This document shows, in pieces, positions 21,457-29,160 of a stretch of DNA of 39,607 nucleotides. The notes under the pieces were generated by a model that was not told where the DNA came from, did no database searches, and worked only from the letters and a program-made list of their open reading frames with translations. A program made the position numbers and the translations under genes. Origin of the DNA: a virus; the IMG/VR virus record IMGVR_UViG_3300022198_001097, positions 1 through 39,607 of that record; one strand, 5' to 3'. Every line of letters starts with the position of its first letter. Positions within the stretch are counted from its first letter, which is position 1.

Positions 21457-21480
21457 AAAACGATCATCAAAACGATCATC
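21457..21480. repeat. Tandem 12-bp repeat, iteron-like
   Basis: AAAACGATCATC occurs twice head to tail. Related, more degenerate units follow (ACGGATCGTC, AAAAGCTTGTC), and the inverse CGATGATGAT lies at 21427-21436. Iteron-like arrays are typical of origins or operators; here there are too few copies to decide. Confidence 0.6.
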
Positions 21481-21498
21481 ACGGATCGTCAAAAGCTT

Positions 21499-21512
21499 GT
21501 CAAAGATTTGAC
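21499..21512. promoter_or_regulatory. Operator-like inverted repeat GTCAAA-GA-TTTGAC
   Basis: A perfect 6-bp inverted repeat with a 2-nt centre. The half-site GTCAA returns in the two inverted repeats near 21.73-21.77 kb. Confidence 0.4.
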
Positions 21513-21538
21513 GGAATGATGATTGAGTTTTGCCAATT

Positions 21539-21591
21539 CAATAGATTATTTAATTTATTCATAACTCTGTTATGAATTAAATAATCTATTG
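21539..21591. terminator. Long hairpin 3
   Basis: Left arm 21539-21565, loop TCT, right arm 21569-21591. The outer arms read CAATAGATTATTTAATT; the left arm has 4 extra nt (TTAT), at the same inner place as in hairpin 2, and the inner arm (TTTAATT...CATA / TATGAATTAAA) is nearly the same as hairpin 2 while the outer arm differs. No run of T follows directly, so a terminator is only one option; RNA processing or a mobile repeat is possible. Confidence 0.55.
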
Positions 21592-21662
21592 TTTTCAGTG
21601 ATTTGGGGATGGATACCATGGGGATTTGGATAGACCGGATAGCCTTTGGCTATGTCATGTTT

Positions 21663-21690
21663 TTGACATTATCAACACTTTGTCTATGAA
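21663..21690 (+). promoter_or_regulatory. Possible rightward promoter
   Basis: A perfect TTGACA (21663-21668), 16 nt, then TATGAA (21685-21690, four of six). It would start rightward transcription about 380 nt before the first rightward gene, reading through the operator-like repeats. Confidence 0.35.
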
Positions 21691-21725
21691 AACTAACCAA
21701 AAACTAGTTAATCTTTGCCAATCTG

Positions 21726-21743
21726 CTGTCAATTCCTTGACAG
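21726..21743. promoter_or_regulatory. Operator-like inverted repeat CTGTCAA-TTCC-TTGACAG
   Basis: A perfect 7-bp inverted repeat with a 4-nt centre. The half-site (T)GTCAA is shared with the neighbouring repeats; a dimeric regulator is a simple explanation. Confidence 0.45.
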
Positions 21744-21753
21744 AAAAGGATTC

Positions 21754-21773
21754 TTTGTCAATTTTCTGACAAA
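21754..21773. promoter_or_regulatory. Operator-like inverted repeat TTTGTCA-ATTTTC-TGACAAA
   Basis: A perfect 7-bp inverted repeat with a 6-nt centre, its midpoint about 29 bp (some three helical turns) from that of the previous inverted repeat. Same TGTCA half-site. Confidence 0.45.
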
Positions 21774-21911
21774 TCTATAAAGATTTGTTCAGAACCCCCA
21801 CCAAAAAAATGCAGGTTTATTTATATTATATATATGACCCTGACATATATTTAAAAAAATTAAAGGGACTTTCATCGGGGCTAATTAGTTGGTAGGAAAA
21901 GATTATAAAAA

Positions 21912-21946
21912 AAGTTCGTACAAGTTTAATTAACTTATACGAACTT
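21912..21946. repeat. Inverted repeat with 15-bp arms
   Basis: AAGTTCGTACAAGTT and AACTTATACGAACTT around TAATT, one mismatch in 15. It could form a hairpin in RNA from either strand or be a binding site. No T run follows. It lies 130 nt before the rightward block. Confidence 0.55.
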
Positions 21947-22044
21947 CACTTAACTATATAACTATGTGTGTTGCTGTGTCGGGTAGGTATTTACCTTTGG
22001 AAACTTAGTAGTAAAATAACATATTTTTAAAACTTATGCAAGTG

Positions 22045-22053
22045 TGTTACAAT
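22045..22053 (+). promoter_or_regulatory. Extended -10 promoter for the rightward block
   Basis: TGT followed by TACAAT (22048-22053) makes a TGnTANAAT extended -10; the -35 region (TTTTAA) is weak, as allowed for this class. Expected start near 22060, with AAAGGA about 8 nt before the first ATG at 22079. Confidence 0.5.
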
Positions 22054-22078
22054 AAAAAAATCAAGAAAGGAATAAAAA

Positions 22079-22279
22079 ATGTACAAAGCAATAATTATAG
22101 TTTGCATGATCAACACAGAATGTGTAGAATTGCATGATAAACGTGGGCCTTACAAAACACAGGTAGAATGTATGGCACGTAGTGCAGAAATGATGCAGGA
22201 TTTTGTGTCTGAAGAAAGCACACCACCAGTAATAACTTTAGAAGTACAGTGTAATATAGAAAAAGGTACAGCAGCATAA
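22079..22279 (+). CDS. Small Cys-containing protein before terL
   Basis: The protein has 66 residues. A hydrophobic N-terminus (MYKAIIIVCMINTECVEL) is followed by YKTQVECMARSAEMMQDF and VITLEVQCNIEK. Cysteines lie at about 9, 15, 31 and 58. The first segment could be a short signal or membrane-associated strand. First gene of the rightward block, preceded by an extended -10 promoter and AAAGGA. Its layout resembles the 53-residue protein at 35.1 kb. No family is recognised. Confidence 0.55.
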   Translation: MYKAIIIVCMINTECVELHDKRGPYKTQVECMARSAEMMQDFVSEESTPPVITLEVQCNIEKGTAA

Positions 22280-23845
22280 ATGTTAGATACACATGATACA
22301 GGAGTATTACCAGAACTATCTGGTATGGGGTCTTATATTAATTTAAAAGATTCTATGAATAAGTATATACATAAAGCAGCACGTGACGACTTTTTGACAT
22401 TTGTAAAGTTATTTGCGCCTACACTTGTGTCTGACTTTGAAATGGGTAGGCATATTGAACTATTGTGTTCAAAGTTACAAGGTGTGGTAGAAGGGAATGT
22501 AAAAAGACTTATGGTCTTTCTGCCACCACGTTCATCTAAATCACTTATATGCAGCAAGCTATTTCCTGCATGGTACATAGGAAACTATGCTAATCACGAG
22601 ATTATGTCGGTATCACACAGTGATCAGCTTGCCAGTGACTTTGGTAGATCGGTAAGAGACATAGTAAACACAGAAAAGTTTCAAAGGATCTTTCGTGGTG
22701 TGTCCCTTCGCAGTGACGTTAAGGCAGCAGGTAAGTGGAAGACGAATAAGAATGGTTCTTACTATGCAGCAGGTGTACGTAGTCAGGTTGCAGGTCGTGG
22801 CGCACACGTAGCATTACTTGATGACGTGATGTCTGAAGAAGACAGCTTCAGTGAAGCAGGACGTAGATATATTAAGGAATGGTATCCTGCAGGTTTACGT
22901 ACACGTATCATGCCCAATGGAGCCATCATTATTATCAACACACGGTATCATTATGATGACCTGTGTGGATGGTTGTTAAAGCAGGAATCAGCAGTAGAAG
23001 AATCCAAGTATCCTTGGGAAGTTATATCTATACCTGCATGGCTAGATGAGCCAGCAGCAGAGTTACTTGGTTTACCAGTAGGAACTTCATACTTTCCAGA
23101 ATGGAAATCAGATGAAATACTAAAACTGGATGAGCAGGAAATACGTGCATCTAATGGTAGTAGATACTGGAATGCTTTGTATATGCAAGATCCAAGTCCT
23201 GATGATGGTGGTATTATTAAAAAGAAATGGTTTAAGTGGTGGGATTATGAAGATCCACCAAGCTGTGACTTTATTATTCAGACATATGATACAGCATTTA
23301 GTACAAGTAGAACGGCTGACTATAGTGTAATTCAGACTTGGGGTATCTTTAATAATTATGAAGAAGATGGATATGGTGGTGAATATGTTACTTCTAATCT
23401 TATTCTATTAGGAAATGTAAGAGGAAGATTTGAATATCCTGAACTTCGTAGGCTGGCACAGGAACTATACGCACAGTACAGACCGGATATTTGTATTATA
23501 GAAAAGAAAGCTTCGGGTCAGTCTTTGCTGCAGGATATGCGTAGGGCAGGGCTTCCTGTGCTTGACTATCTTCCAGACAGGGACAAGGTGGCACGTGTAT
23601 ACGCATCTACACCAATGATGGAAGCAGGACGTGTATGGTTACCTAATGACAGAGTATGGGCAGACGATTTGTTTTCAGAATGTATGTCATTTCCGAATGG
23701 CGCACATGATGACCAAGTTGACTGTATGACTATGGCTATTCATTATATGAAAGATAGCTGGAACCTTAGACATCCAGAAGATCCTGATTGGGAAGACGAT
23801 GTTAATTATAGAAGACAAAAGCGTGTTGCATATTGGAGAACTTGA
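22280..23845 (+). CDS. terL: Terminase large subunit
   Basis: The protein has 521 residues. ATPase: Walker A-like LPPRSSKSL (81-89), MSVSHSDQLASDFGRSVRD (109-127) and Walker B VALLDDVMSEEDS (177-189). RNase H-like nuclease: IIQTYDTAFSTSRTADYSV with the first Asp, IIEKKASGQSLLQDM with the Glu, and GAHDDQVDCMTMAIHYM with the last Asp. Together this is the motor that cuts concatemers and pumps DNA through the portal. It follows the small Cys gene directly (stop then ATG), with only a weak ribosome binding site of its own. The likely partner TerS is on the other strand about 21 kb away. Confidence 0.93.
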   Translation: MLDTHDTGVLPELSGMGSYINLKDSMNKYIHKAARDDFLTFVKLFAPTLVSDFEMGRHIELLCSKLQGVVEGNVKRLMVFLPPRSSKSLICSKLFPAWYIGNYANHEIMSVSHSDQLASDFGRSVRDIVNTEKFQRIFRGVSLRSDVKAAGKWKTNKNGSYYAAGVRSQVAGRGAHVALLDDVMSEEDSFSEAGRRYIKEWYPAGLRTRIMPNGAIIIINTRYHYDDLCGWLLKQESAVEESKYPWEVISIPAWLDEPAAELLGLPVGTSYFPEWKSDEILKLDEQEIRASNGSRYWNALYMQDPSPDDGGIIKKKWFKWWDYEDPPSCDFIIQTYDTAFSTSRTADYSVIQTWGIFNNYEEDGYGGEYVTSNLILLGNVRGRFEYPELRRLAQELYAQYRPDICIIEKKASGQSLLQDMRRAGLPVLDYLPDRDKVARVYASTPMMEAGRVWLPNDRVWADDLFSECMSFPNGAHDDQVDCMTMAIHYMKDSWNLRHPEDPDWEDDVNYRRQKRVAYWRT

Positions 23846-23854
23846 GTATATAAT
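23826..23854 (+). promoter_or_regulatory. Promoter before the portal gene
   Basis: TTGCAT (23826-23831), 17 nt, then a perfect TATAAT (23849-23854) followed by ATAGG. The -35 lies in the last terL codons. Expected start about 35 nt before the portal ATG. The TATAATATAGG string returns before the 101-residue gene after the capsid gene. Confidence 0.55.
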
Positions 23855-23895
23855 ATAGGGATAGTTGAATATTAACTTTATAAGCAGGGAAAACT

Positions 23896-26385
23896 ATGGC
23901 TACAGAAAAAAATCCAAACGATCAAATTCCAACAGATAATATTATCAATGTGGACTTTGAAACAAATATGGACTCAAATGTTAATTTTGAAGTCGATCCA
24001 GATACAGGTGAAATAGAAGTTGAATTTACTTCAGACGATAATGTTGTTGAAGTAGATTTTAGTTTAGATGATTCAGACTTCTATGCTAACCTAGCTGAAG
24101 AACTAGATGAAGATATCCTTTCTTCTATCGGTCAAGAAATCTATGATAATTATGAAGCAGATAGAAGTTCACGTTCTGAATGGGAATCCATGTTTGAACG
24201 TGGCTTTGATTTGCTTGGCCTCAAACTACAGGAAACCACAGAACCGTTTGAAGGCGCAGCAACTGCTGTACACCCATTGCTGATCGAATCAGCAGTCAAG
24301 TTCCAATCAAGGGCAAGTCAAGAACTATTCCCTGCTTCCGGGCCTGTAAAGACCCAAGTTCTCGGTGATATTACGGAAGACCGTCAGCGTCAGGCTAACC
24401 GTGTTCGCAACTTTATGAATTACCAGTTGACTGAACAGATGCCTGAATACTTTGACGAGTTTGAACGTATGCTATTTCACCTGCCCTTGATTGGTTCAGC
24501 TTTTAAAAAGATTTACTTTGATGCATCTGTAGATCGTCCTGTCAGTGAGTTTGTACCCATTGACCAGTTCTATGTGTCTTATTATGCTACAGATCTACGC
24601 CGTGCTGATCGATATACCCATGTGTTGTATCGCAGCCCTGTAGAACTGTCACGTCAAATTAATGCAGGTATGTATCTGGATAATGATCTTCCCGATCCTT
24701 ATTTACCAGAACAATCTGCTCTTACAGAAAAAATGGATACAGTTTTAGGACTGTCACCTTCTTCAGATAGTGATATGCAGTATGTTCTACTAGAACAACA
24801 CTGCTATCTGGACATTGAAGAAGAAGGTGTGGCTTGTCCTTACATTGTAACTATTGAAGAAAGTTCACGTCAAGTTCTTTCTATTCGCCGCAACTGGGAC
24901 CCAGAAGACGAAACAAAACAAAAGAAAATGTTCTTTACTCATTATCGTTTTGTACCGGGCTTTGGGTTCTATGGTCTTGGTCTTATTCACTTCCTTGGTA
25001 ATCTTACTATGTCTGCTACGGCAGCTATGCGTAACCTTATTGATGCTGGTCAGTTTGCTAACTTGCCCGGTGGCTTTAAGGCAAAAGGTGTACGTATTGT
25101 AGGTGATAATGATCCTGTTGCTCCCGGTGAGTTTAAAGAAGTTGAAGCAACTGGTATGGACCTTACTAAATCTATTGTGCCTTTACCATATAAAGAACCA
25201 TCAGGAACTTTGTTCCAGATGCTACAGTTTGTAGCAGCAGCAGGACAAAAGTTTGCAGATACCACTGAGCAAGTAATCAGTGAAGGTTCTAACTATGGGC
25301 CTGTAGGTACAACCATGGCACTGCTTGAAGCTTCTAGTAAGTTCTTTAGTGCTATCCATAAGCGTTTGCACAAGTCACAAAAAGATGAATTTAAAATTTT
25401 GGCACGTATTGATTACGAAAGTTTGCCAGATGAATACCCCTACGATGTCCCCGGTGTTACAGAAAAGATTTTCAAATACGACTTTGATGGTCGTGTAGAT
25501 GTCTTGCCTGTATCAGATCCAAACATTCCTTCTTCTGCACACCGACTTATGATGACGCAGATGGCTGTACAAATGGCACAGACAGCCCCACCGGGAATGT
25601 TTAATATGGAAGAACTAAACCGTACTTTATTGAATGCGGCTAATATTCCTAATCTAGATCGCATTCTACCTAAGAAGCCTGAACCACAGCCTCTTGATCC
25701 TGTTACGGATATTGAAGCTGCAACTAAAGGCTTGCCTATTAAAGCATTTGCTGGACAAAACCATGATGCACATATTCAAGTTAAGACAATGTTCTTACAA
25801 GATCCTGCTAATGGTGGTAATCCTATGATGCAACGTATTGCACCTGTATTGCAAGCAAATATTCAAGAACATATTGTAATGAAGTATGAGGAGCAAGTTA
25901 ATGGTCTAACACGTCAAATGATGGCAGAAGCACCTCCGGGTGATCCTAATGCACAGAATCCACAAGTAATCGAACAAGTAATGGCTGCTGCTGCACAACA
26001 AGTCATGCAAGCTAACATGGCTGCAGCACAACAAGGAGGTGGTCCAGAACAACAAATGGTTGCTATTGAAGCACAACGTCTTGAAATTGAAAAACAAAAG
26101 ATTCAGGCGCAACTTGCAAAAGAAGCTTCTGAAGGTGCGTTGAAGAACCGTGACCTTGATCTAAAAGAACAGAAGATTGCGCTTGATGCTTACAAAGTGG
26201 GAGCAGAGAATACTCTGAAGTCTGATGAAAAAGAGAAAGATCGAAATACAAAAACGGCTATCAAGGCTGTCGAAATCCTCGCAGACCTTATCAAACAAGA
26301 AGATAACATCAAAAACTCCGAAACGCTTAAAGCGGCAGACATGATTACCAAACTATTAGCAGATGCTAAAAAAGGAAAGGCATAA
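23896..26385 (+). CDS. Portal protein (podovirus type)
   Basis: The protein has 829 residues. An acidic, low-complexity N-terminus (about 1-90) is followed by the portal core: FEGAATAVHPLLIESAVKFQSRASQELFPASGPVKTQV, RQANRVRNFMNYQLTEQMPEYFDEFERMLFHLPLIGSAFKKIYFD, FVPIDQFYVSYYATDLRRADRYTHVLYRS. The long Gln/Ala-rich coiled-coil C-terminus (about 670-829) would form the barrel/crown helix seen in long portals such as P22 gp1. Twelve copies form the DNA entry channel. It lies between terL and the head genes, with its own promoter upstream. Confidence 0.88.
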   Translation: MATEKNPNDQIPTDNIINVDFETNMDSNVNFEVDPDTGEIEVEFTSDDNVVEVDFSLDDSDFYANLAEELDEDILSSIGQEIYDNYEADRSSRSEWESMFERGFDLLGLKLQETTEPFEGAATAVHPLLIESAVKFQSRASQELFPASGPVKTQVLGDITEDRQRQANRVRNFMNYQLTEQMPEYFDEFERMLFHLPLIGSAFKKIYFDASVDRPVSEFVPIDQFYVSYYATDLRRADRYTHVLYRSPVELSRQINAGMYLDNDLPDPYLPEQSALTEKMDTVLGLSPSSDSDMQYVLLEQHCYLDIEEEGVACPYIVTIEESSRQVLSIRRNWDPEDETKQKKMFFTHYRFVPGFGFYGLGLIHFLGNLTMSATAAMRNLIDAGQFANLPGGFKAKGVRIVGDNDPVAPGEFKEVEATGMDLTKSIVPLPYKEPSGTLFQMLQFVAAAGQKFADTTEQVISEGSNYGPVGTTMALLEASSKFFSAIHKRLHKSQKDEFKILARIDYESLPDEYPYDVPGVTEKIFKYDFDGRVDVLPVSDPNIPSSAHRLMMTQMAVQMAQTAPPGMFNMEELNRTLLNAANIPNLDRILPKKPEPQPLDPVTDIEAATKGLPIKAFAGQNHDAHIQVKTMFLQDPANGGNPMMQRIAPVLQANIQEHIVMKYEEQVNGLTRQMMAEAPPGDPNAQNPQVIEQVMAAAAQQVMQANMAAAQQGGGPEQQMVAIEAQRLEIEKQKIQAQLAKEASEGALKNRDLDLKEQKIALDAYKVGAENTLKSDEKEKDRNTKTAIKAVEILADLIKQEDNIKNSETLKAADMITKLLADAKKGKA

Positions 26386-26388
26386 ATT

Positions 26389-27360
26389 ATGGCTGGCGGT
26401 TTACAACAAGTATTAAAGCTTGCGGCAAGGTCTGGACTAAAAGAGTTTGCCACACCAATTAAAACTACTGGACGTGGTTCAGCAAAAAAGTTTATTCCTG
26501 AAGATGAACCTATTATGCGTATGGAAGAAAGTGTAGAAGAATCACTTTCTCCACGCATGAAACGAGCAATGGATACAGAAAAGTTTCCTGAAGCTGCTTC
26601 TATTTTACCAGCACCCGGAAGATTTTTCAATCCTGCAAGTCGTGACTATAAAAAAGAAATAGCAGAAGGATTATCTAAAGCAGGTATTGAACTTGATTTA
26701 GATTTTGGTAATTACATTATGATGGGTAAAGGTAAGCCTACTGATGTATCTAATCAAACTTTTGAAAATCTTTTTATTAGTCCTCGCACTTCATTTAAAA
26801 AAAGTAGTGAAAGATTGCCTAATACTCCAACACAGAATAAAGCTGTGGCTAGGGCTAACACACTTTCTGAAAATTTAAGCATTGAAGATATGCAAAAAAA
26901 CTATAAACAAAATACAGGAAAAGCTGGTAAAGAAATAAATACAAATCTTTTACAACCAGAAAAATTTACAATTATGGTTGATGGAAAAGGAAGAAGACTA
27001 GATCATCCTATTGTAGCAGTACAACCTAAAAGTGGAAAACATTATTATACATTAGACACACAGTTTGTTGGTCCTGTTAATATGAAACGTATGACAGACA
27101 AAATAAATAGAAAAATGAAGTCTGGTGAAATTAAAGAAGAAGTACCGCAGCCTAATCTACGTCCTGCAACTGTAGGTGATATTAGATTAGGAAATCAAGT
27201 AGGAGAAATAAAAATAGGAAATAATATGCATCCTTTATATGATTACATTGAAGTAGATGCTATTCCTGCTTTTTCTAAAGGTGTAGGCCAAATTGAAAAA
27301 TTTAAATCAGGTGGTAGTATAGAACGTAATCCATATAACTATGAGCCAAAGGCTATTTAA
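26389..27360 (+). CDS. Virion-associated protein with GGS-type C-terminal tail, unknown function
   Basis: The protein has 323 residues, basic and helical at the N-terminus (LQQVLKLAARSGLKEFATPI). The middle has mixed alpha/beta, including VDGKGRRLDHPIVAVQPKSGKHYYTLDTQFVGPVNMKRM. The end, KFKSGGSIERNPYNYEPKAI, has a K-x-GG-x-I tail of the kind seen on other proteins of this module. It starts 3 nt after the portal stop. Probably a structural or ejected protein; family not recognised. Confidence 0.6.
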   Translation: MAGGLQQVLKLAARSGLKEFATPIKTTGRGSAKKFIPEDEPIMRMEESVEESLSPRMKRAMDTEKFPEAASILPAPGRFFNPASRDYKKEIAEGLSKAGIELDLDFGNYIMMGKGKPTDVSNQTFENLFISPRTSFKKSSERLPNTPTQNKAVARANTLSENLSIEDMQKNYKQNTGKAGKEINTNLLQPEKFTIMVDGKGRRLDHPIVAVQPKSGKHYYTLDTQFVGPVNMKRMTDKINRKMKSGEIKEEVPQPNLRPATVGDIRLGNQVGEIKIGNNMHPLYDYIEVDAIPAFSKGVGQIEKFKSGGSIERNPYNYEPKAI

Positions 27361-27552
27361 ATGCTTTGGGAAGAAATAGATCGTGTACTGCAAAAAGAAA
27401 TGCAGTCTTTAAAAAATTCGCTTGCATCTGGATCAGCTTCAGATTATCATTCGTATACAAATGCAGTTGGTAGAATCGCTGGCATAGAATGGGCCAGAGA
27501 AGAAATCAAGCATATAGTAAACACAATGATATATGAAGACGATGAGGAGTAA
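27361..27552 (+). CDS. Small helical protein of the head module
   Basis: The protein has 63 residues. LQKEMQSLKNSLASGSASDYHSYTNAVGRIAGIEWAREEIKHIVNTM, then an acidic end. The ATG directly follows the preceding stop. Small proteins with the Y..xVGRIxGxExA pattern are common in marine podovirus head operons; function unknown. Confidence 0.6.
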   Translation: MLWEEIDRVLQKEMQSLKNSLASGSASDYHSYTNAVGRIAGIEWAREEIKHIVNTMIYEDDEE

Positions 27553-27554
27553 AA

Positions 27555-27971
27555 ATGCAAGCAGTATCAATGGGCAATTCAATTAAGAATGACGAATGGA
27601 TTACAGCAGGTGATGCACCAGATCCATCCGTGTTGCCACACATTCCGGGATACCACATTTTGGTACGTCCTGTTTCTGTAAAAGAACAAACTAAAGGTGG
27701 TATTATTCTACCTGATTCAACAAAGAATGACATTGCTTATCTTACAACGGTAGGTAAGGTTCTTAAAGTTGGTGACTGTGCTTATCAAGATACAAGCAAG
27801 TTTCCCAATGGGGCATGGTGTTCCGAAGGAGATTATGTGTGTTATGGTAAACATACTGGTCATAAGTTCTTTTATAAAGGTATTCGTCTTATTCTTTTGT
27901 TTGATGACCAGATTTCTATGGTTGTTGAAGATCCAAAAGAACTAGACCCAACCTATAATTTGTCACACTAA
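27555..27971 (+). CDS. GroES-like co-chaperonin
   Basis: The protein has 138 residues. After a 30-residue extension comes the Cpn10 core: GYHILVRPVSVKEQTKGGIILPDS (32-55), with the mobile loop and the GroEL-binding I50-I51-L52 (IVL in E. coli GroES), then GKVLKVGDCAY, EGDYVCYGKHTGHKFFYKGIRLILLFDDQISMVVE. Cysteines (C75, C89, C96) are extra. The position between portal and scaffold suggests help in folding capsid protein with host GroEL, as gp31 does in T4. GAGGAG precedes the ATG. The next ATG overlaps its stop (TAATG). Confidence 0.85.
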   Translation: MQAVSMGNSIKNDEWITAGDAPDPSVLPHIPGYHILVRPVSVKEQTKGGIILPDSTKNDIAYLTTVGKVLKVGDCAYQDTSKFPNGAWCSEGDYVCYGKHTGHKFFYKGIRLILLFDDQISMVVEDPKELDPTYNLSH

Positions 27972-28087
27972 TGGCAAAAACATATACATTGGCGGTAGCT
28001 TCTTATGGCAAACCTAAGAAGCGTAGGCCGGGAAGACACAAGAAAAGGTTAAATAAACGCAATAAACCTAAGATTTTCTTTGGATAG
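27971..28087 (+). CDS. Tiny basic protein (38 aa) with RPGRHKKRxNKR motif
   Basis: Found by hand. MAKTYTLAVASYGKPKKRRP, then GRHKKRLNKRNKPKIFFG, ending at a TAG. Overlap TAATG with the GroES-like gene and the family-like motif (RPGRH.K..NKR.K) support it. I have seen such very short Arg/Lys peptides in several groups of marine phages, always without a function. Possible nucleic-acid binding or internal virion peptide. Confidence 0.6.
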   Translation: MAKTYTLAVASYGKPKKRRPGRHKKRLNKRNKPKIFFG

Positions 28088-28090
28088 CTA

Positions 28091-28119
28091 TTGTATATAT
28101 CTAACTTATCTTGTATTAT
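28091..28119 (+). promoter_or_regulatory. Promoter before the scaffold gene
   Basis: TTGTAT (28091-28096), exactly 17 nt, then TATTAT (28114-28119, five of six). It begins 3 nt after the tiny basic gene. The leader to 28175 contains GTCA/TGAC arms (CGTCA...TGACG) that could form a small hairpin, and an AAAGGAG site. Good candidate for strong late expression of scaffold and capsid. Confidence 0.55.
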
Positions 28120-28174
28120 AAAAACAATTGCGTAACTCGTCAGCTTCGCAAATGACGTTAAAGGAGAAATATAA

Positions 28175-29140
28175 ATGTCAGATAATGACTGGACAACGGT
28201 AAATACTTCCAAAGCCGAAAAAGAGGAAGAACGTGTAGAGTTTGAAATTGAAGGTGAAGAAGAACAACCAGAAGTTGAAACTCAACAGGAAAAGGTAGCT
28301 GAAGCACGAGCAGAAGCTATAGAAGATCAGAAGCCTGATCAGGAAGAACAACAACAATCTGGCGCACAAAAGCGTATTCGTCAATTAGTACGTCAGAAAA
28401 AAGAACGTGAAGAACAAATTGCTGAATTAATTGCTCGTCAAAAAGAACTTGAAGATCAATTAAAGAATAAGCAAAAAGAAATTGAAACTTCTGTTGAAAA
28501 GAATTTTGAAACATCAGAAGCAAGCATTAATAACCGTATTGACATTGCTAAACAAGCTTATCGTCAAGCTTTGGAATCAGGTGATACGGATCGCATTGTA
28601 GAAGCGCAGGAACATTTAAGTCGGGCGCAAAACGATGCATCAATGCTTCAGATGAATAAACAGCAGTTTACAATGTCTCAGCAGCAAGCTGTTCAACAAA
28701 CTGAAAGATCTGTTCAACAAGAAGCCGCACAATATGATCGTTTGGCAGTTGAATGGGCAGGTAGAAATCCTTGGTTTGGTCAAGATTCCGTAATGACTAC
28801 ACTAGCATTGGAAATTGACAATGAACTAAAAGGAGAAGGCTTTGATCCTTCAGATACAGATTTTTACCAAGAAATTGATTCTAGACTTCGGCAACGATTT
28901 CCAGAACGTTTTGGTGAAGCACCTGTAACACAACGGACGCAGGAAACGTCATCACCTGCTCAAGTGGTTGGTGGAGCATCACGCACTTCAACCTCTTCAT
29001 CTAATAGCAAGAAAGTAAAACTTTCAAAAGAAGATATTCGTCTTGCTGAAAAATGGGGTATACCACTTGAACAATACGCCGCAGAAAAACTAAAAGTGGA
29101 ACGATCCGATGGTGAGTACACTTCTGTTTATGGTAATTAA
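28175..29140 (+). CDS. Head scaffolding protein
   Basis: The protein has 321 residues and is very polar. The acidic N-terminus (about 1-60, E/Q-rich) is followed by a long coiled coil (about 65-190, KKEREEQIAELIARQKELEDQL and similar), RNPWFGQDSVMTTLALEIDNELKGEGFDPSD (about 198-228), a Ser/Thr linker, and a helical C-terminus LSKEDIRLAEKWGIPLEQYA. This composition and the place before the capsid gene are those of scaffolding proteins, which guide capsid assembly and leave the prohead. AAAGGAG precedes the ATG. Confidence 0.75.
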   Translation: MSDNDWTTVNTSKAEKEEERVEFEIEGEEEQPEVETQQEKVAEARAEAIEDQKPDQEEQQQSGAQKRIRQLVRQKKEREEQIAELIARQKELEDQLKNKQKEIETSVEKNFETSEASINNRIDIAKQAYRQALESGDTDRIVEAQEHLSRAQNDASMLQMNKQQFTMSQQQAVQQTERSVQQEAAQYDRLAVEWAGRNPWFGQDSVMTTLALEIDNELKGEGFDPSDTDFYQEIDSRLRQRFPERFGEAPVTQRTQETSSPAQVVGGASRTSTSSSNSKKVKLSKEDIRLAEKWGIPLEQYAAEKLKVERSDGEYTSVYGN

Positions 29141-29160
29141 TAGCGTGGAGGTAAACTAAA

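Larger units (their letters stand above)
21297..22078. other. Divergent gene-free control region, possible replication origin
   Basis: These 782 nt separate the leftward and rightward halves. I see no credible gene in any frame. They hold two long hairpins, one further inverted repeat (21912-21946), a tandem 12-bp repeat, three short inverted repeats with GTCA/TGAC half-sites, AT-rich stretches, and candidate promoters. Each is listed separately. The combination fits a divergent promoter/operator region and could include an origin; the origin role is inference. Confidence 0.7.
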
